Assembly: GCA_049606935.1 (NCBI GenBank)
Contig: JBMYWA010000027.1
Coordinates: 1 to 26,886, forward strand
Length of the DNA: 26,886 nt
Direction of reading: 5' to 3'
From: CAJXZP01 sp049606935
Lineage (GTDB): Bacteria; Bacteroidota; Bacteroidia; Flavobacteriales_G; Salibacteraceae
The notes under the pieces were generated by a model. That model had not been told where the DNA came from. It did no database searches and was given only the letters and a program-made list of their open reading frames with translations. The translations under genes and the position numbers were made by a program. Numbering within the stretch: the first letter of the stretch is position 1; each line of letters starts with the position of its first letter. Of the stretch, positions 9,032 to 16,441 are shown in pieces.

Positions 9032-10156
9032 ATGCAATTTCAAGATGTAATAGGTCATGAGGGATTAAAAACCCAATTAAAGTCTATGATTGATAACGGT
9101 CGTATTAGTCACGCTTTAATGTTTACGGGAAAAGAAGGCTCTGGTAATCTGCCTCTTGCGTTGGCTTTTGGCAGTTATTTATTGGCTAAAAACAGCCAAG
9201 ATGAAAGCGCTGCATTATTAAAATGTGCTAAATTCATCCATCCCGATTTTTTCTTTTGTTATCCAGTAAACAGCACTAAAAAAGTAACAGGGTCAAAAAT
9301 TTTTTCAAAAGACTTTATTACCGAATGGCGTCAGGCTTTAATAGCAGATCCGTATCTTTCAAATGGAGGTTGGTTGGCTCAACTCGGAATAGAAAACAAG
9401 CAGGGTGTAATTAACGTTAATCAGGCTAAAGAAATACTTAAAGATTTAAGCTTAAAGCCCTACGAATCGCAGTATAAGGTGATGCTTATTTGGTTGCCTG
9501 AAAAGATGAATAATGCCACGGCAAATAAGCTGTTAAAAATTTTGGAAGAGCCTCCTCAAAAAACGGTGTTCTTGTTGGTTAGCGAAAACCCAGAGCAGCT
9601 TTTGCCTACCATTCAATCTAGAGTGCAAATGGTAAATGTAAAGCCCATTTCGCAAAAAGAAATGGCAGAAGCCTTAGTATCTAAATCAGGTATTGATGCG
9701 GAACAAGCCAAAACTGTGGCTAAAATAGCACAAGGTAATTACCTGGAAGCTCAAAAACTGATTAGCGAAAACGAGACTCGGGCCTTTAATCAAGAAATGT
9801 TTATTAAATGGATGCGTTTTCTGTGGCAAAAAGAGTTTTATGAATTAATGCAATGGTCGGAATCGCTTTCTAAAGTGGGCAGAGAAAGAATGATGCAGTT
9901 TTTTAGATACGGACTGCATATATTTAGAGAGAGCTTAATTATGAATTATTCTGACCCCTCTATTCAAATGACGGGTGGTTCTGAAATGGTCTTTGTTTCT
10001 AAATTCTCTCCATATGTTAACGAACTAAATGCCATTGATATGGTACAATTGTTTGAGGAAGCAGAATACCACATTTCTAGAAATGCGAATCCAAAAATAT
10101 TGATAATGGATGTTTCATTAAAAATGATGAAACTAGTACGAAAAAAAGTGAAATAA
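9032..10156 (+). CDS. holB: DNA polymerase III clamp-loader subunit delta'
   Basis: The delta' subunit of the replicative clamp loader, which helps open and load the sliding clamp. The 374-residue protein starts MQFQDVIGHEG, as delta'/DnaX-type AAA+ proteins do. The P-loop-like segment is GKEGSGNLPLA, with Asn where the Walker A Lys would be; delta' is the non-ATP-binding stator, so this fits. The conserved middle segment NATANKLLKILEEPPQKTVFLLVSE and the TIQSRVQ segment (the SRC-motif position) are present. The frame is also open from a GTG at 9008, but the ATG at 9032 gives the family-like N-terminus and lies downstream of the -7 box. dut follows after one base (TAA-A-ATG), so the two genes should be translated from one mRNA. 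Confidence 0.9.
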   Translation: MQFQDVIGHEGLKTQLKSMIDNGRISHALMFTGKEGSGNLPLALAFGSYLLAKNSQDESAALLKCAKFIHPDFFFCYPVNSTKKVTGSKIFSKDFITEWRQALIADPYLSNGGWLAQLGIENKQGVINVNQAKEILKDLSLKPYESQYKVMLIWLPEKMNNATANKLLKILEEPPQKTVFLLVSENPEQLLPTIQSRVQMVNVKPISQKEMAEALVSKSGIDAEQAKTVAKIAQGNYLEAQKLISENETRAFNQEMFIKWMRFLWQKEFYELMQWSESLSKVGRERMMQFFRYGLHIFRESLIMNYSDPSIQMTGGSEMVFVSKFSPYVNELNAIDMVQLFEEAEYHISRNANPKILIMDVSLKMMKLVRKKVK

Positions 10157-10157
10157 A

Positions 10158-10604
10158 ATGGCAAGTAAACTCCACGTTAAGGTAATAAATAAATCAAAAC
10201 ACGATTTACCACATTATGCAACAATAGCTGCTGCAGGACTTGATATTAGAGCAAATATTGAGGAGCCCGTTACCATTAATTCATTAGAAAGAACTTTAGT
10301 TAAAACCGGAATCTTTATGGAACTTCCAGAAGGTTTTGAAGCCCAAGTTCGACCTCGTTCAGGGTTGGCTTATAAAAAGGGGGTTACGGTGTTAAATTCT
10401 CCGGGAACTATTGATGCTGATTACCGCGGTGAAGTTGGAGTGATTTTAGTGAATTTATCTAAAGAACCATTTGTAATTGAGGATGGAGAAAGAATTGCTC
10501 AATTAGTTATTGCTAAGCACGAACAAATTACCTGGGATGAGGTAGAGGTTTTGCAAGAAAGTGATAGAGGAGCTGGCGGTTTTGGAAGTACGGGAAAGAA
10601 GTAA
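10158..10604 (+). CDS. dut: Deoxyuridine 5'-triphosphate nucleotidohydrolase (dUTPase)
   Basis: A trimeric dUTPase that hydrolyses dUTP to dUMP and pyrophosphate, keeping uracil out of DNA and supplying dUMP for thymidylate synthesis. It is 148 residues, normal length. All five family motifs are present: I, AAGLDIRA (25-32); II, RPRSGLA (65-71); III, GTIDADYRGEV (83-93), with Asp86 as the expected catalytic base; IV, GERIAQLVI (110-118); V, the Gly-rich RGAGGFGSTG (137-146) that closes over the nucleotide. The ATG lies one base after the holB stop. A weak hairpin with a T run follows the gene. Confidence 0.97.
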   Translation: MASKLHVKVINKSKHDLPHYATIAAAGLDIRANIEEPVTINSLERTLVKTGIFMELPEGFEAQVRPRSGLAYKKGVTVLNSPGTIDADYRGEVGVILVNLSKEPFVIEDGERIAQLVIAKHEQITWDEVEVLQESDRGAGGFGSTGKK

Positions 10605-10631
10605 AAACTTCTTTATTTCATTCACTTTTTT

Positions 10632-10657
10632 CTGTTTATAAGTAAACAGCCCTTTTT
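10632..10657 (+). terminator. Possible weak terminator after dut
   Basis: CTGTTTA (10632-10638) pairs with TAAACAG (10643-10649) around a TAAG loop. CCC and five Ts (10653-10657) follow. The stem is AT-rich, so the call is tentative. Confidence 0.45.
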
Positions 10658-10678
10658 AATGTCCAATTGGCCAAATGG

Positions 10679-10686
10679 TAACTTTG
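10679..10686 (+). promoter_or_regulatory. Bacteroidota -7 box (TAACTTTG) for the small outer-membrane protein gene
   Basis: A full TAnnTTTG match, 19 bases before the ATG at 10706 and just past the candidate dut terminator. No clear -33 box is seen. Confidence 0.5.
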
Positions 10687-10705
10687 TTGGTTAGTTATTT
10701 TTTCA

Positions 10706-11386
10706 ATGAAGTCAATAATTATAGCCATTTTATTAATTTTTCCAGCCATTGGGTATTCTCAATTTGGGCATAGTGAATTTTACTTGGTGGGTAGATTTGG
10801 TTTTGGTATGGGAATGAATAGCTATACCTATTTTTCAAATTTGGAGGGGACTTCTGGTTCTTTACCCACTTCAATCCAAATTGATTTAGGAAGCGGAATG
10901 ATACCAGAGGTGGGAGTAGGATTAAAGCTCACAGACTTTTTTTATTTTGAATCGTCAGTTTTCTATACAAAATCAGAAGATTTTTATTCTACCACTTCAA
11001 GTACCGGAACAACTACTCAGGGGTACTCTTTTAATAGATATGCAATATTGCTTAATGGGAAATATTATGTTCCGGTAAATGAAAAATTTGTAATGGATTT
11101 TTTTGGAGGTATGTCTATCACCATTCCTCAAGAACTAATAGTTAAAATAGGTGGATTTATGGAATCTATAAATTATTCGGGTTCCAATGGTTTGCAAGCC
11201 GGCTTTTCTGGAAATTACATCTTAGGCTCCGTATCTACTTCATTTGGAATTAGGTACAGATTAGAACGATTTACCATAAAGGAAAATCAAGATTTGCCTG
11301 TTGATTTTGAAACGTTAAACCCAAGTTTTGAGAAAATTAGTAGCAGTGGTATTGATGTGGTTTTTTCGATCCAATATAATTTTTAA
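10706..11386 (+). CDS. Secreted small outer-membrane beta-barrel protein, function unknown
   Basis: A 226-residue protein with a clear signal peptide (MKSIIIAILLIFPAIGYSQ, residues 1-19). Short alternating strands rich in Gly, Phe and Tyr follow (FYLVGRFGFGMGMNSYTYF, YAILLNGKYYVP, SVSTSFGIRYRLERF), and the C-terminus ends in an aromatic residue (VVFSIQYNF). This pattern fits an OmpA-like/OmpW-like 8-stranded outer-membrane barrel of the PF13505 type, but I cannot assign a named family. Internal low-complexity Ser/Thr (STTSSTGTTTQG, about residues 95-106) could be an extracellular loop. It is a single gene with its own promoter box and converges on the 348-residue gene with only 6 bases between stops. 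Confidence 0.75.
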   Translation: MKSIIIAILLIFPAIGYSQFGHSEFYLVGRFGFGMGMNSYTYFSNLEGTSGSLPTSIQIDLGSGMIPEVGVGLKLTDFFYFESSVFYTKSEDFYSTTSSTGTTTQGYSFNRYAILLNGKYYVPVNEKFVMDFFGGMSITIPQELIVKIGGFMESINYSGSNGLQAGFSGNYILGSVSTSFGIRYRLERFTIKENQDLPVDFETLNPSFEKISSSGIDVVFSIQYNF

Positions 11387-11392
11387 AATTCC

Positions 11393-12439
11393 TTATAAGT
11401 AAGAAAGCGGAATGTTTAAGGAAATAGAAATGTTTCTTTGGACCAATTCGCCCATTTTAATACACTGGCTAAATTCATTTGTTGAATGGTATTCATTTAG
11501 TCCTAAAGCGAGCTCTTTAACCTTTTCTTCCGAAGACAACTCATCGTCAATCATCACTCGTATCAGTTTTTTGTATTGGAAAAGAGATAACATTAGTCTT
11601 TTTGCCATAAGTGAGCGTTCTTCTAATCTGTATTGGTCAATTGATTCTTTACTGATGTGTTTTAAAGATAACGAAACAAACTTGGCGTTTTCTTTAAAGA
11701 ATTGAAGTAGATACATTTTAATGTTTCCCTCAAACGCTTCCTGATCAAAGTCAATGGCCCTTATTCTGTATTGAATTTGATCAAAATCAGGGGTCATATC
11801 AACCACGTAATTGTAATCACGCATATCGCCTAGTAACCTCACAAACGAACGTTCATTAAACTTTACAAATTCTTTTGATAGCCGCACTAGATTGTGCTTT
11901 TCGGCATTAATGGTGTGATTAATAAAAACATCGCCTGGAATACCCATAATATGTTCTTCCACCAAAGTTTGTTCATACAATAGGTAGTTGATTTTATTAG
12001 GAGAAAGAATATGCTCTAGTTCTAATCCATACACCCTAGATGCATCTGCTTTTTTTATGTAATAATAATCGTAGTTATCGTTAACCAAATTAATGATTTT
12101 GATTCTAAAGGGGTTGGAGTTTCCAAAAAGGCAATAGTCAACCCGGTCTACTGATAAGTGGTCCATGGCTTTTAAAGTACCTGATGAGGTGAGCTTCATG
12201 TAGATTTCTAATAACCCATGAATAATTTCTTGATTGTTACTCGGACCATAACTTACGGAGTGCCATAAAGTATCTTCTCCATCTGCATCCAATAATGGAA
12301 AAGAGTTTTCAAACCTCATTAAATCATTGTATTCAATGGGTAAGTCTAATATGCGATGAAACTCGTTTAAATACCTTCTTAACTGGTCGTTTACCGGAAA
12401 GTTGGGTTTCTTTTTTGAAATAATATTATGATCGCCCAT
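11393..12439 (-). CDS. Conserved-looking cytoplasmic protein of unknown function, possible kinase-like fold
   Basis: I do not recognise this 348-residue protein. It has no signal peptide or membrane segment. Residues about 105-235 carry a series that resembles a small-molecule or protein kinase fold: a Lys-bearing strand YYYIKKADASR (125-135), Glu139, then GDMRDYNYVVD (204-214; compare the GDxxxxN catalytic loop of APH and choline kinases) and AIDFDQ (228-233; compare the DFD/DFG metal-binding Asp). The C-terminal 100 residues look helical and charged. No Gly-rich loop is obvious, so the kinase reading is speculative. Its start is 48 bases after the stop of the TPR histidine kinase on the same strand, so the two may be co-transcribed and functionally linked. 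Confidence 0.7.
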   Translation of the reverse strand: MGDHNIISKKKPNFPVNDQLRRYLNEFHRILDLPIEYNDLMRFENSFPLLDADGEDTLWHSVSYGPSNNQEIIHGLLEIYMKLTSSGTLKAMDHLSVDRVDYCLFGNSNPFRIKIINLVNDNYDYYYIKKADASRVYGLELEHILSPNKINYLLYEQTLVEEHIMGIPGDVFINHTINAEKHNLVRLSKEFVKFNERSFVRLLGDMRDYNYVVDMTPDFDQIQYRIRAIDFDQEAFEGNIKMYLLQFFKENAKFVSLSLKHISKESIDQYRLEERSLMAKRLMLSLFQYKKLIRVMIDDELSSEEKVKELALGLNEYHSTNEFSQCIKMGELVQRNISISLNIPLSYL

Positions 12440-12487
12440 GCAGTGATTGAAGTTTAGGCTAAGTTACAAATAGTAACCCAAAGAATG

Positions 12488-14206
12488 TTAATTCAATTCA
12501 GGTTTTCCTATAGGGATAGAAAAAGTAACTTCGGTTCCAATCAGTAAATCTGGAGTAAATTTAAAGCTTCCGTTTATTCTTTGCGCGAATTCTTTGGAAA
12601 AGGTAAGTCCAATTCCGGCTCCTTTTTCTCCAATACTGCCTAGCTTTGGTTTTATGGCTGAGCCTTTTTCTAAATCAGCAATTATTTTGTCTGGCATTCC
12701 GGGGCCTTGATCTGTAATAGTAATATCTAAATGGTCATTATTTACTCTAGAGCTAATTCGAACTTCTGAGTGTAAGGGACTAAATTTTATGGCGTTGTTT
12801 AATAGATTACGAACAACTATTTGAAACAAACTTTCGTTGGTATAAATGTCTAATTCGGCAATATCAGCATGAATAATAATTTCTTTTTCTTTTGATATTT
12901 CAGATACTTGGTTAATGAGTTGTTTTAATACAAAGTTAGAATCAACTTTGGTTTTAGTAATTTTTTCTCCGCTAAACTGGTGGTTTGCCCATTTTAGTAA
13001 ATTATCCAATATCAATAAGCCATTTTTAGCACTTGCCATAATGGTCTTATCCATTTCCTTAAGCTCTTTTGGTGTAAAATTGATTCCAGAATTCTTAGCG
13101 TGTTGAAACGTGATTATTTGCGCTAAAGGAGAACGCATGTCATGACTAATAACCGATAAAACTTGATTTTTAAATTTATTTACGGTTTCAAGTTCTTTGG
13201 CTTTTTTAGCTACAGTTTTGGTAATTAGTTTTCTTTTTTTACTGATACTTATGACTACAAATAAACCAACTATCAAGGCTAAAATCAGTACAATGGCTAA
13301 AATAATAATAATCTTATTTTTTTGATTCTGAACTCTTGCCATTTCAATTTGTGCCTCTAAAACTTTGTGGTCACTGGCGCTTTTTTCTTCTTCAATTCTT
13401 TTTTGAAATTGAGACACCTGAAACTTGTTTAAATTATTGTTTATTACAAAGTTCACACTGTCACGTAGGCCTAAATAAATGGTACTTTTTTCAAAATCTT
13501 TTAGCTTTTTGTAGGTAATGGCGAAATTTGCATAAACCATTTTTCGGTAAATTGGAATGTCTTTTTCATCTAGAATGGAAACAGCGTTGGTCAAAATATC
13601 AAGAGATTTTTCATATTCTTTGTTATCCGTGTACAACCTGGATAAATTGATTTTTGGTAAAATGGCTCCACTTAAGTCTTTTGTTTGTTCAAAAATTTGA
13701 ATAGATCTGTCAAAATATTTTATGGCCGAATCTGGGTTAGAGTTAATATATCCTCCACCCAGTAAATTAAAAAGTAGGGCATCATACCTGTGATCATTAT
13801 ATTTTATAGCTATAGCAAGTCCTTGATGTGACCAATAAATGGCTTCCTTATGCTTTGAAATTTCATATAAAATTGATCCTTTAACTAAACAAATATGAAT
13901 TTTTTGAAAAGAGGCTATTTCATAATCAGAAGCAATCAAATCTTCTAAAATGTTAATGGCAATATTATGATTTCCAGCGGCTCGACTCAAGTCAGCCAAT
14001 TTTATGGATGAGCTAATGTAATTTAAGGTGTCGTTTTCTTCTTGAAATAGATCGGATAATTCAGAATATAAGTGAAACTTGTCGCTAATTTTTATACTAT
14101 CCGAAGATGTATTAAGAATCCTCTGCAACGAGTCAATTTTAGCCAAATTTGGATATACCGAACTAACTAACCCTAAAAAAATAAAAAATATTAGAAATCG
14201 CCTCAA
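12488..14206 (-). CDS. Sensor histidine kinase with extracytoplasmic TPR repeats (HisKA/HATPase_c)
   Basis: A 572-residue membrane sensor kinase. It begins with a signal peptide (about 1-20). A TPR-like helical repeat domain follows (about 45-250; for example NLLGGGYINSNPDSAIKYFDRSIQ and NLSRLYTDNKEYEKSLDI), then a coiled-coil linker and one membrane segment (about 298-321). The kinase core is complete: H-box ISHDMRSPL with phosphoacceptor His355, N-box NLLNNAIKFSP (467-477), G1 DQGPGMP (499-505) and G2 GAGIGLTFSKEF (529-540). The start is a TTG at 14206; the frame has a TAA five codons further upstream and no ATG before the signal peptide. It diverges from the NarL-type response regulator across 148 bases, so a shared intergenic region may control both. 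Whether this kinase phosphorylates that regulator cannot be read from sequence. Confidence 0.93.
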   Translation of the reverse strand: MRRFLIFFIFLGLVSSVYPNLAKIDSLQRILNTSSDSIKISDKFHLYSELSDLFQEENDTLNYISSSIKLADLSRAAGNHNIAINILEDLIASDYEIASFQKIHICLVKGSILYEISKHKEAIYWSHQGLAIAIKYNDHRYDALLFNLLGGGYINSNPDSAIKYFDRSIQIFEQTKDLSGAILPKINLSRLYTDNKEYEKSLDILTNAVSILDEKDIPIYRKMVYANFAITYKKLKDFEKSTIYLGLRDSVNFVINNNLNKFQVSQFQKRIEEEKSASDHKVLEAQIEMARVQNQKNKIIIILAIVLILALIVGLFVVISISKKRKLITKTVAKKAKELETVNKFKNQVLSVISHDMRSPLAQIITFQHAKNSGINFTPKELKEMDKTIMASAKNGLLILDNLLKWANHQFSGEKITKTKVDSNFVLKQLINQVSEISKEKEIIIHADIAELDIYTNESLFQIVVRNLLNNAIKFSPLHSEVRISSRVNNDHLDITITDQGPGMPDKIIADLEKGSAIKPKLGSIGEKGAGIGLTFSKEFAQRINGSFKFTPDLLIGTEVTFSIPIGKPELN

Positions 14207-14331
14207 GTCTTTGTATTGTCTTTAGTTACAATAATAATCATTCCATTACCTAAGAAAAATAATGCCGTAAAAATATAATGCCAGAATTATTCACTATATT
14301 GTAATCACCATCAACATACACGAAATATCTA

Positions 14332-14339
14332 TACATTTT
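14332..14339 (+). promoter_or_regulatory. Possible -7 box (TACATTTT) for the response regulator operon
   Basis: Seven of eight bases of the motif match, 15 bases before the ATG at 14355, in the 148-base divergent region between the TPR kinase and regulator genes. No convincing -33 box or operator repeat was found in that region. Confidence 0.35.
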
Positions 14340-14354
14340 TACAATATTAGGGTA

Positions 14355-14984
14355 ATGAAGAAAGTGTTTATTTGTGAAGATCATCAAATTTTTTTAGACG
14401 GGCTTTCTGGTATAATTAACACTTATCCGAAAGAGTTTCAAATTGTGGAAACCGCAAAAAATGGCACCTATGCGGCTTCAAAAATTCCATTTTTGGATAT
14501 TGATATTTTGTTATTGGATTTAAACATTCCTGGTTTAAATGGTTTTGAGGTGATTAAAATAGTGAGAGAAAAAAAACTACCCATAAAAATTATTCTCATT
14601 ACAATGTACGATGACCCATCTATGATAAAAAAGGCGAAGGAAGCTGGAGCCAATGCATATTTATTAAAAGATGTTTCGGATGAAACTTTACTATCAGTAA
14701 TGAGAAACACCGAAAATGATAAGTTTTTTATTCAAGAAGGGTTAAATAATCCGGAACATGCCATGTTTAAAGAGTCTTTCTCTAGTGTAGTAAAATTAAC
14801 CATGCGCGAAAAGGAAGTGGTTCAGTTAGTAGTAAAAGGAAATACCACTCAGCAAATTGCTGATACCTTATTTCTTTCTGTAAATACCATTGAAACACAT
14901 AGGCGTAATATTTACCGAAAATTAGAAATCAAAAGTCTAAGCGAACTTATTGGGTTTGCCAATAAGTATGATTTGATGAATTAA
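14355..14984 (+). CDS. NarL/FixJ-family response regulator (REC + LuxR-type HTH)
   Basis: A 209-residue two-component transcription regulator. The receiver domain (1-120) has every key residue: acidic pair Glu8-Asp9, phosphoacceptor Asp55 in LLLDLNIPG, Thr83 in LITMYDD and Lys105 in YLLKD. The LuxR/GerE HTH occupies about 145-205 (TMREKEVVQLVVKGNTTQQIA, then SVNTIETHRRNIYRKL as the recognition helix). Regulators of this type usually pair with HisKA_3 kinases, and two HisKA_3-like proteins follow on the same strand after 29 bases, which makes this the likely partner of that pair. A divergent HisKA-type TPR kinase is a second candidate partner. Target promoters are unknown. Confidence 0.95.
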   Translation: MKKVFICEDHQIFLDGLSGIINTYPKEFQIVETAKNGTYAASKIPFLDIDILLLDLNIPGLNGFEVIKIVREKKLPIKIILITMYDDPSMIKKAKEAGANAYLLKDVSDETLLSVMRNTENDKFFIQEGLNNPEHAMFKESFSSVVKLTMREKEVVQLVVKGNTTQQIADTLFLSVNTIETHRRNIYRKLEIKSLSELIGFANKYDLMN

Positions 14985-15013
14985 AGGGTTGTTTTTCAAT
15001 TGGTTATTATTAA

Positions 15014-16441
15014 ATGAAATTTTGGATTTTTCTCTTTGCTTTTTTATTTCTTTTAGGAGGGGCTTCATGGGCTAATACCAGTTGGAGTAATTATTCTACT
15101 GATGGTAAAACACAAACAACAATCCAACTAAAAAACGACCATTTAACGGTAGTTAATACAGGAGTATTTAAAAACCCAACCACATATCAGTTCGTTTTAG
15201 GAATGTTTTTAGGATTTGTTTTAATCCTCCTTATTTACTCCTTTCTTATTTATGTGAATGTTAAACAGCCTGTATTTTTATGGTTTTTTATATACACTTT
15301 TGTCGTATCCGCATATTTGCTTACAGCCGAAGGGATTTTATTTAAAAACGACCCTGAATGGGTAAGGTATTTCACTATTATTAATTCGGGTTTTGTTTTT
15401 TATGCTTTCAAATCCTTCTTTCAATTAGTGCTAGACACTAAAGAGTTGTTTCCTATTCAACATAAAATCATGAACATGGGCTTCGTGATAGGAGCCCTGT
15501 TTTTAATTCTGCAATTGTTTATGCCCAACTCATTGGGGTTAATTGTTATTGCCAGAATGAGTTTGGTTGCGGTAGCAATAGTGGTTTTTTACTGTTTGGT
15601 AATGGATGTCACTCTTTCGGTTATTCAATCCTCCTTTTTAAAGGTTTCTATTATGGCTTTACTATTATCAGGTATGGCTTTTACATTTGATAGATTTTTG
15701 CCAAATTATAAATCAACATTCGTGATTTATGGTTTTTCGTTTATGGTAATTCATATTATTTCTTATTCTGTTTCTATCTTGTTTAGAATAAAGATTTTGA
15801 GCGATAAAAAGGAATCATTATGGCAAGAAATAAGACAATCAAAAAATGATTTATTACTGGCCTACATTGCTGGTGCTGAAGAAGAAAAGAAAAGAATAAC
15901 CAACGATTTACAAAAGTCTGTTATTTCTGAAGTTAACCAAATAACCAGCTTTCAGGCTATTTCTAATGAAGGCTTTAACGTTGTATTGGAGGAGATAAAA
16001 AGAGACATTGAACTAATTTCTAATGAATATAGTTTTCAGAAAAAAGACAAAGGCTCTGGTTTGATTAAGAAAATTCAAAACCTAGCCAATGATCACACCT
16101 CAAAAGAGACTCAATTTGTTTTTAAGCATTTCAACTATACCAGGCCTTTAGACCAAAGTCATGAAAAAAATCTATACCGAATAATTCAGGAGGCTGTTCA
16201 AAATGCCGAAAAATACGCGCAAGCAAAGTTTGTTGAAATACAGATATATCAAAGTGGGCCAAAATTCATGTTAATTATTGAAGACGATGGAATTGGGTTT
16301 GATGTGAAAAAGAAACAACAAGGTATTGGGCTAAAAAACATGAAAAAAAGAGTGTCTGAAATGCATGGCTCATACAATATTGCTAGCTCCTCTGGCAAAG
16401 GGGTCTCTATTCTAATTGTCATTGAAGAAACAGATGTTTAA
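15014..16441 (+). CDS. 7TMR-DISM histidine-kinase-like protein with Gln replacing the phosphoacceptor His
   Basis: A 475-residue membrane protein. It has a signal peptide (about 1-20), a very short extracytoplasmic segment (about 21-57) and seven membrane helices (about 58-258) as in 7TMR-DISM_7TM. A cytoplasmic HisKA_3-like and HATPase_c region follows. The dimerisation box reads EEEKKRITNDLQKSVI: the position of His in the usual DLHD is Gln300 (codon CAA at 15911-15913), and the next Asp is Lys301. The usual LSHxLxP segment is also unrecognisable. The ATP-binding domain looks intact: N-box IIQEAVQNAEKYA with Glu393 and Asn397, G1 EDDGIGFD (423-430) and G2 QGIGLKNMKKR (436-446). It therefore probably binds ATP but cannot autophosphorylate at the canonical site. 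The downstream partner gene overlaps its stop by 8 bases. Confidence 0.9.
   Translation: MKFWIFLFAFLFLLGGASWANTSWSNYSTDGKTQTTIQLKNDHLTVVNTGVFKNPTTYQFVLGMFLGFVLILLIYSFLIYVNVKQPVFLWFFIYTFVVSAYLLTAEGILFKNDPEWVRYFTIINSGFVFYAFKSFFQLVLDTKELFPIQHKIMNMGFVIGALFLILQLFMPNSLGLIVIARMSLVAVAIVVFYCLVMDVTLSVIQSSFLKVSIMALLLSGMAFTFDRFLPNYKSTFVIYGFSFMVIHIISYSVSILFRIKILSDKKESLWQEIRQSKNDLLLAYIAGAEEEKKRITNDLQKSVISEVNQITSFQAISNEGFNVVLEEIKRDIELISNEYSFQKKDKGSGLIKKIQNLANDHTSKETQFVFKHFNYTRPLDQSHEKNLYRIIQEAVQNAEKYAQAKFVEIQIYQSGPKFMLIIEDDGIGFDVKKKQQGIGLKNMKKRVSEMHGSYNIASSSGKGVSILIVIEETDV

Noticed and set aside
16416..16433. TTG start for the second half-kinase
   Set aside because: The ATG at 16434 overlaps the previous stop in a classic coupling arrangement and still leaves a complete signal segment.
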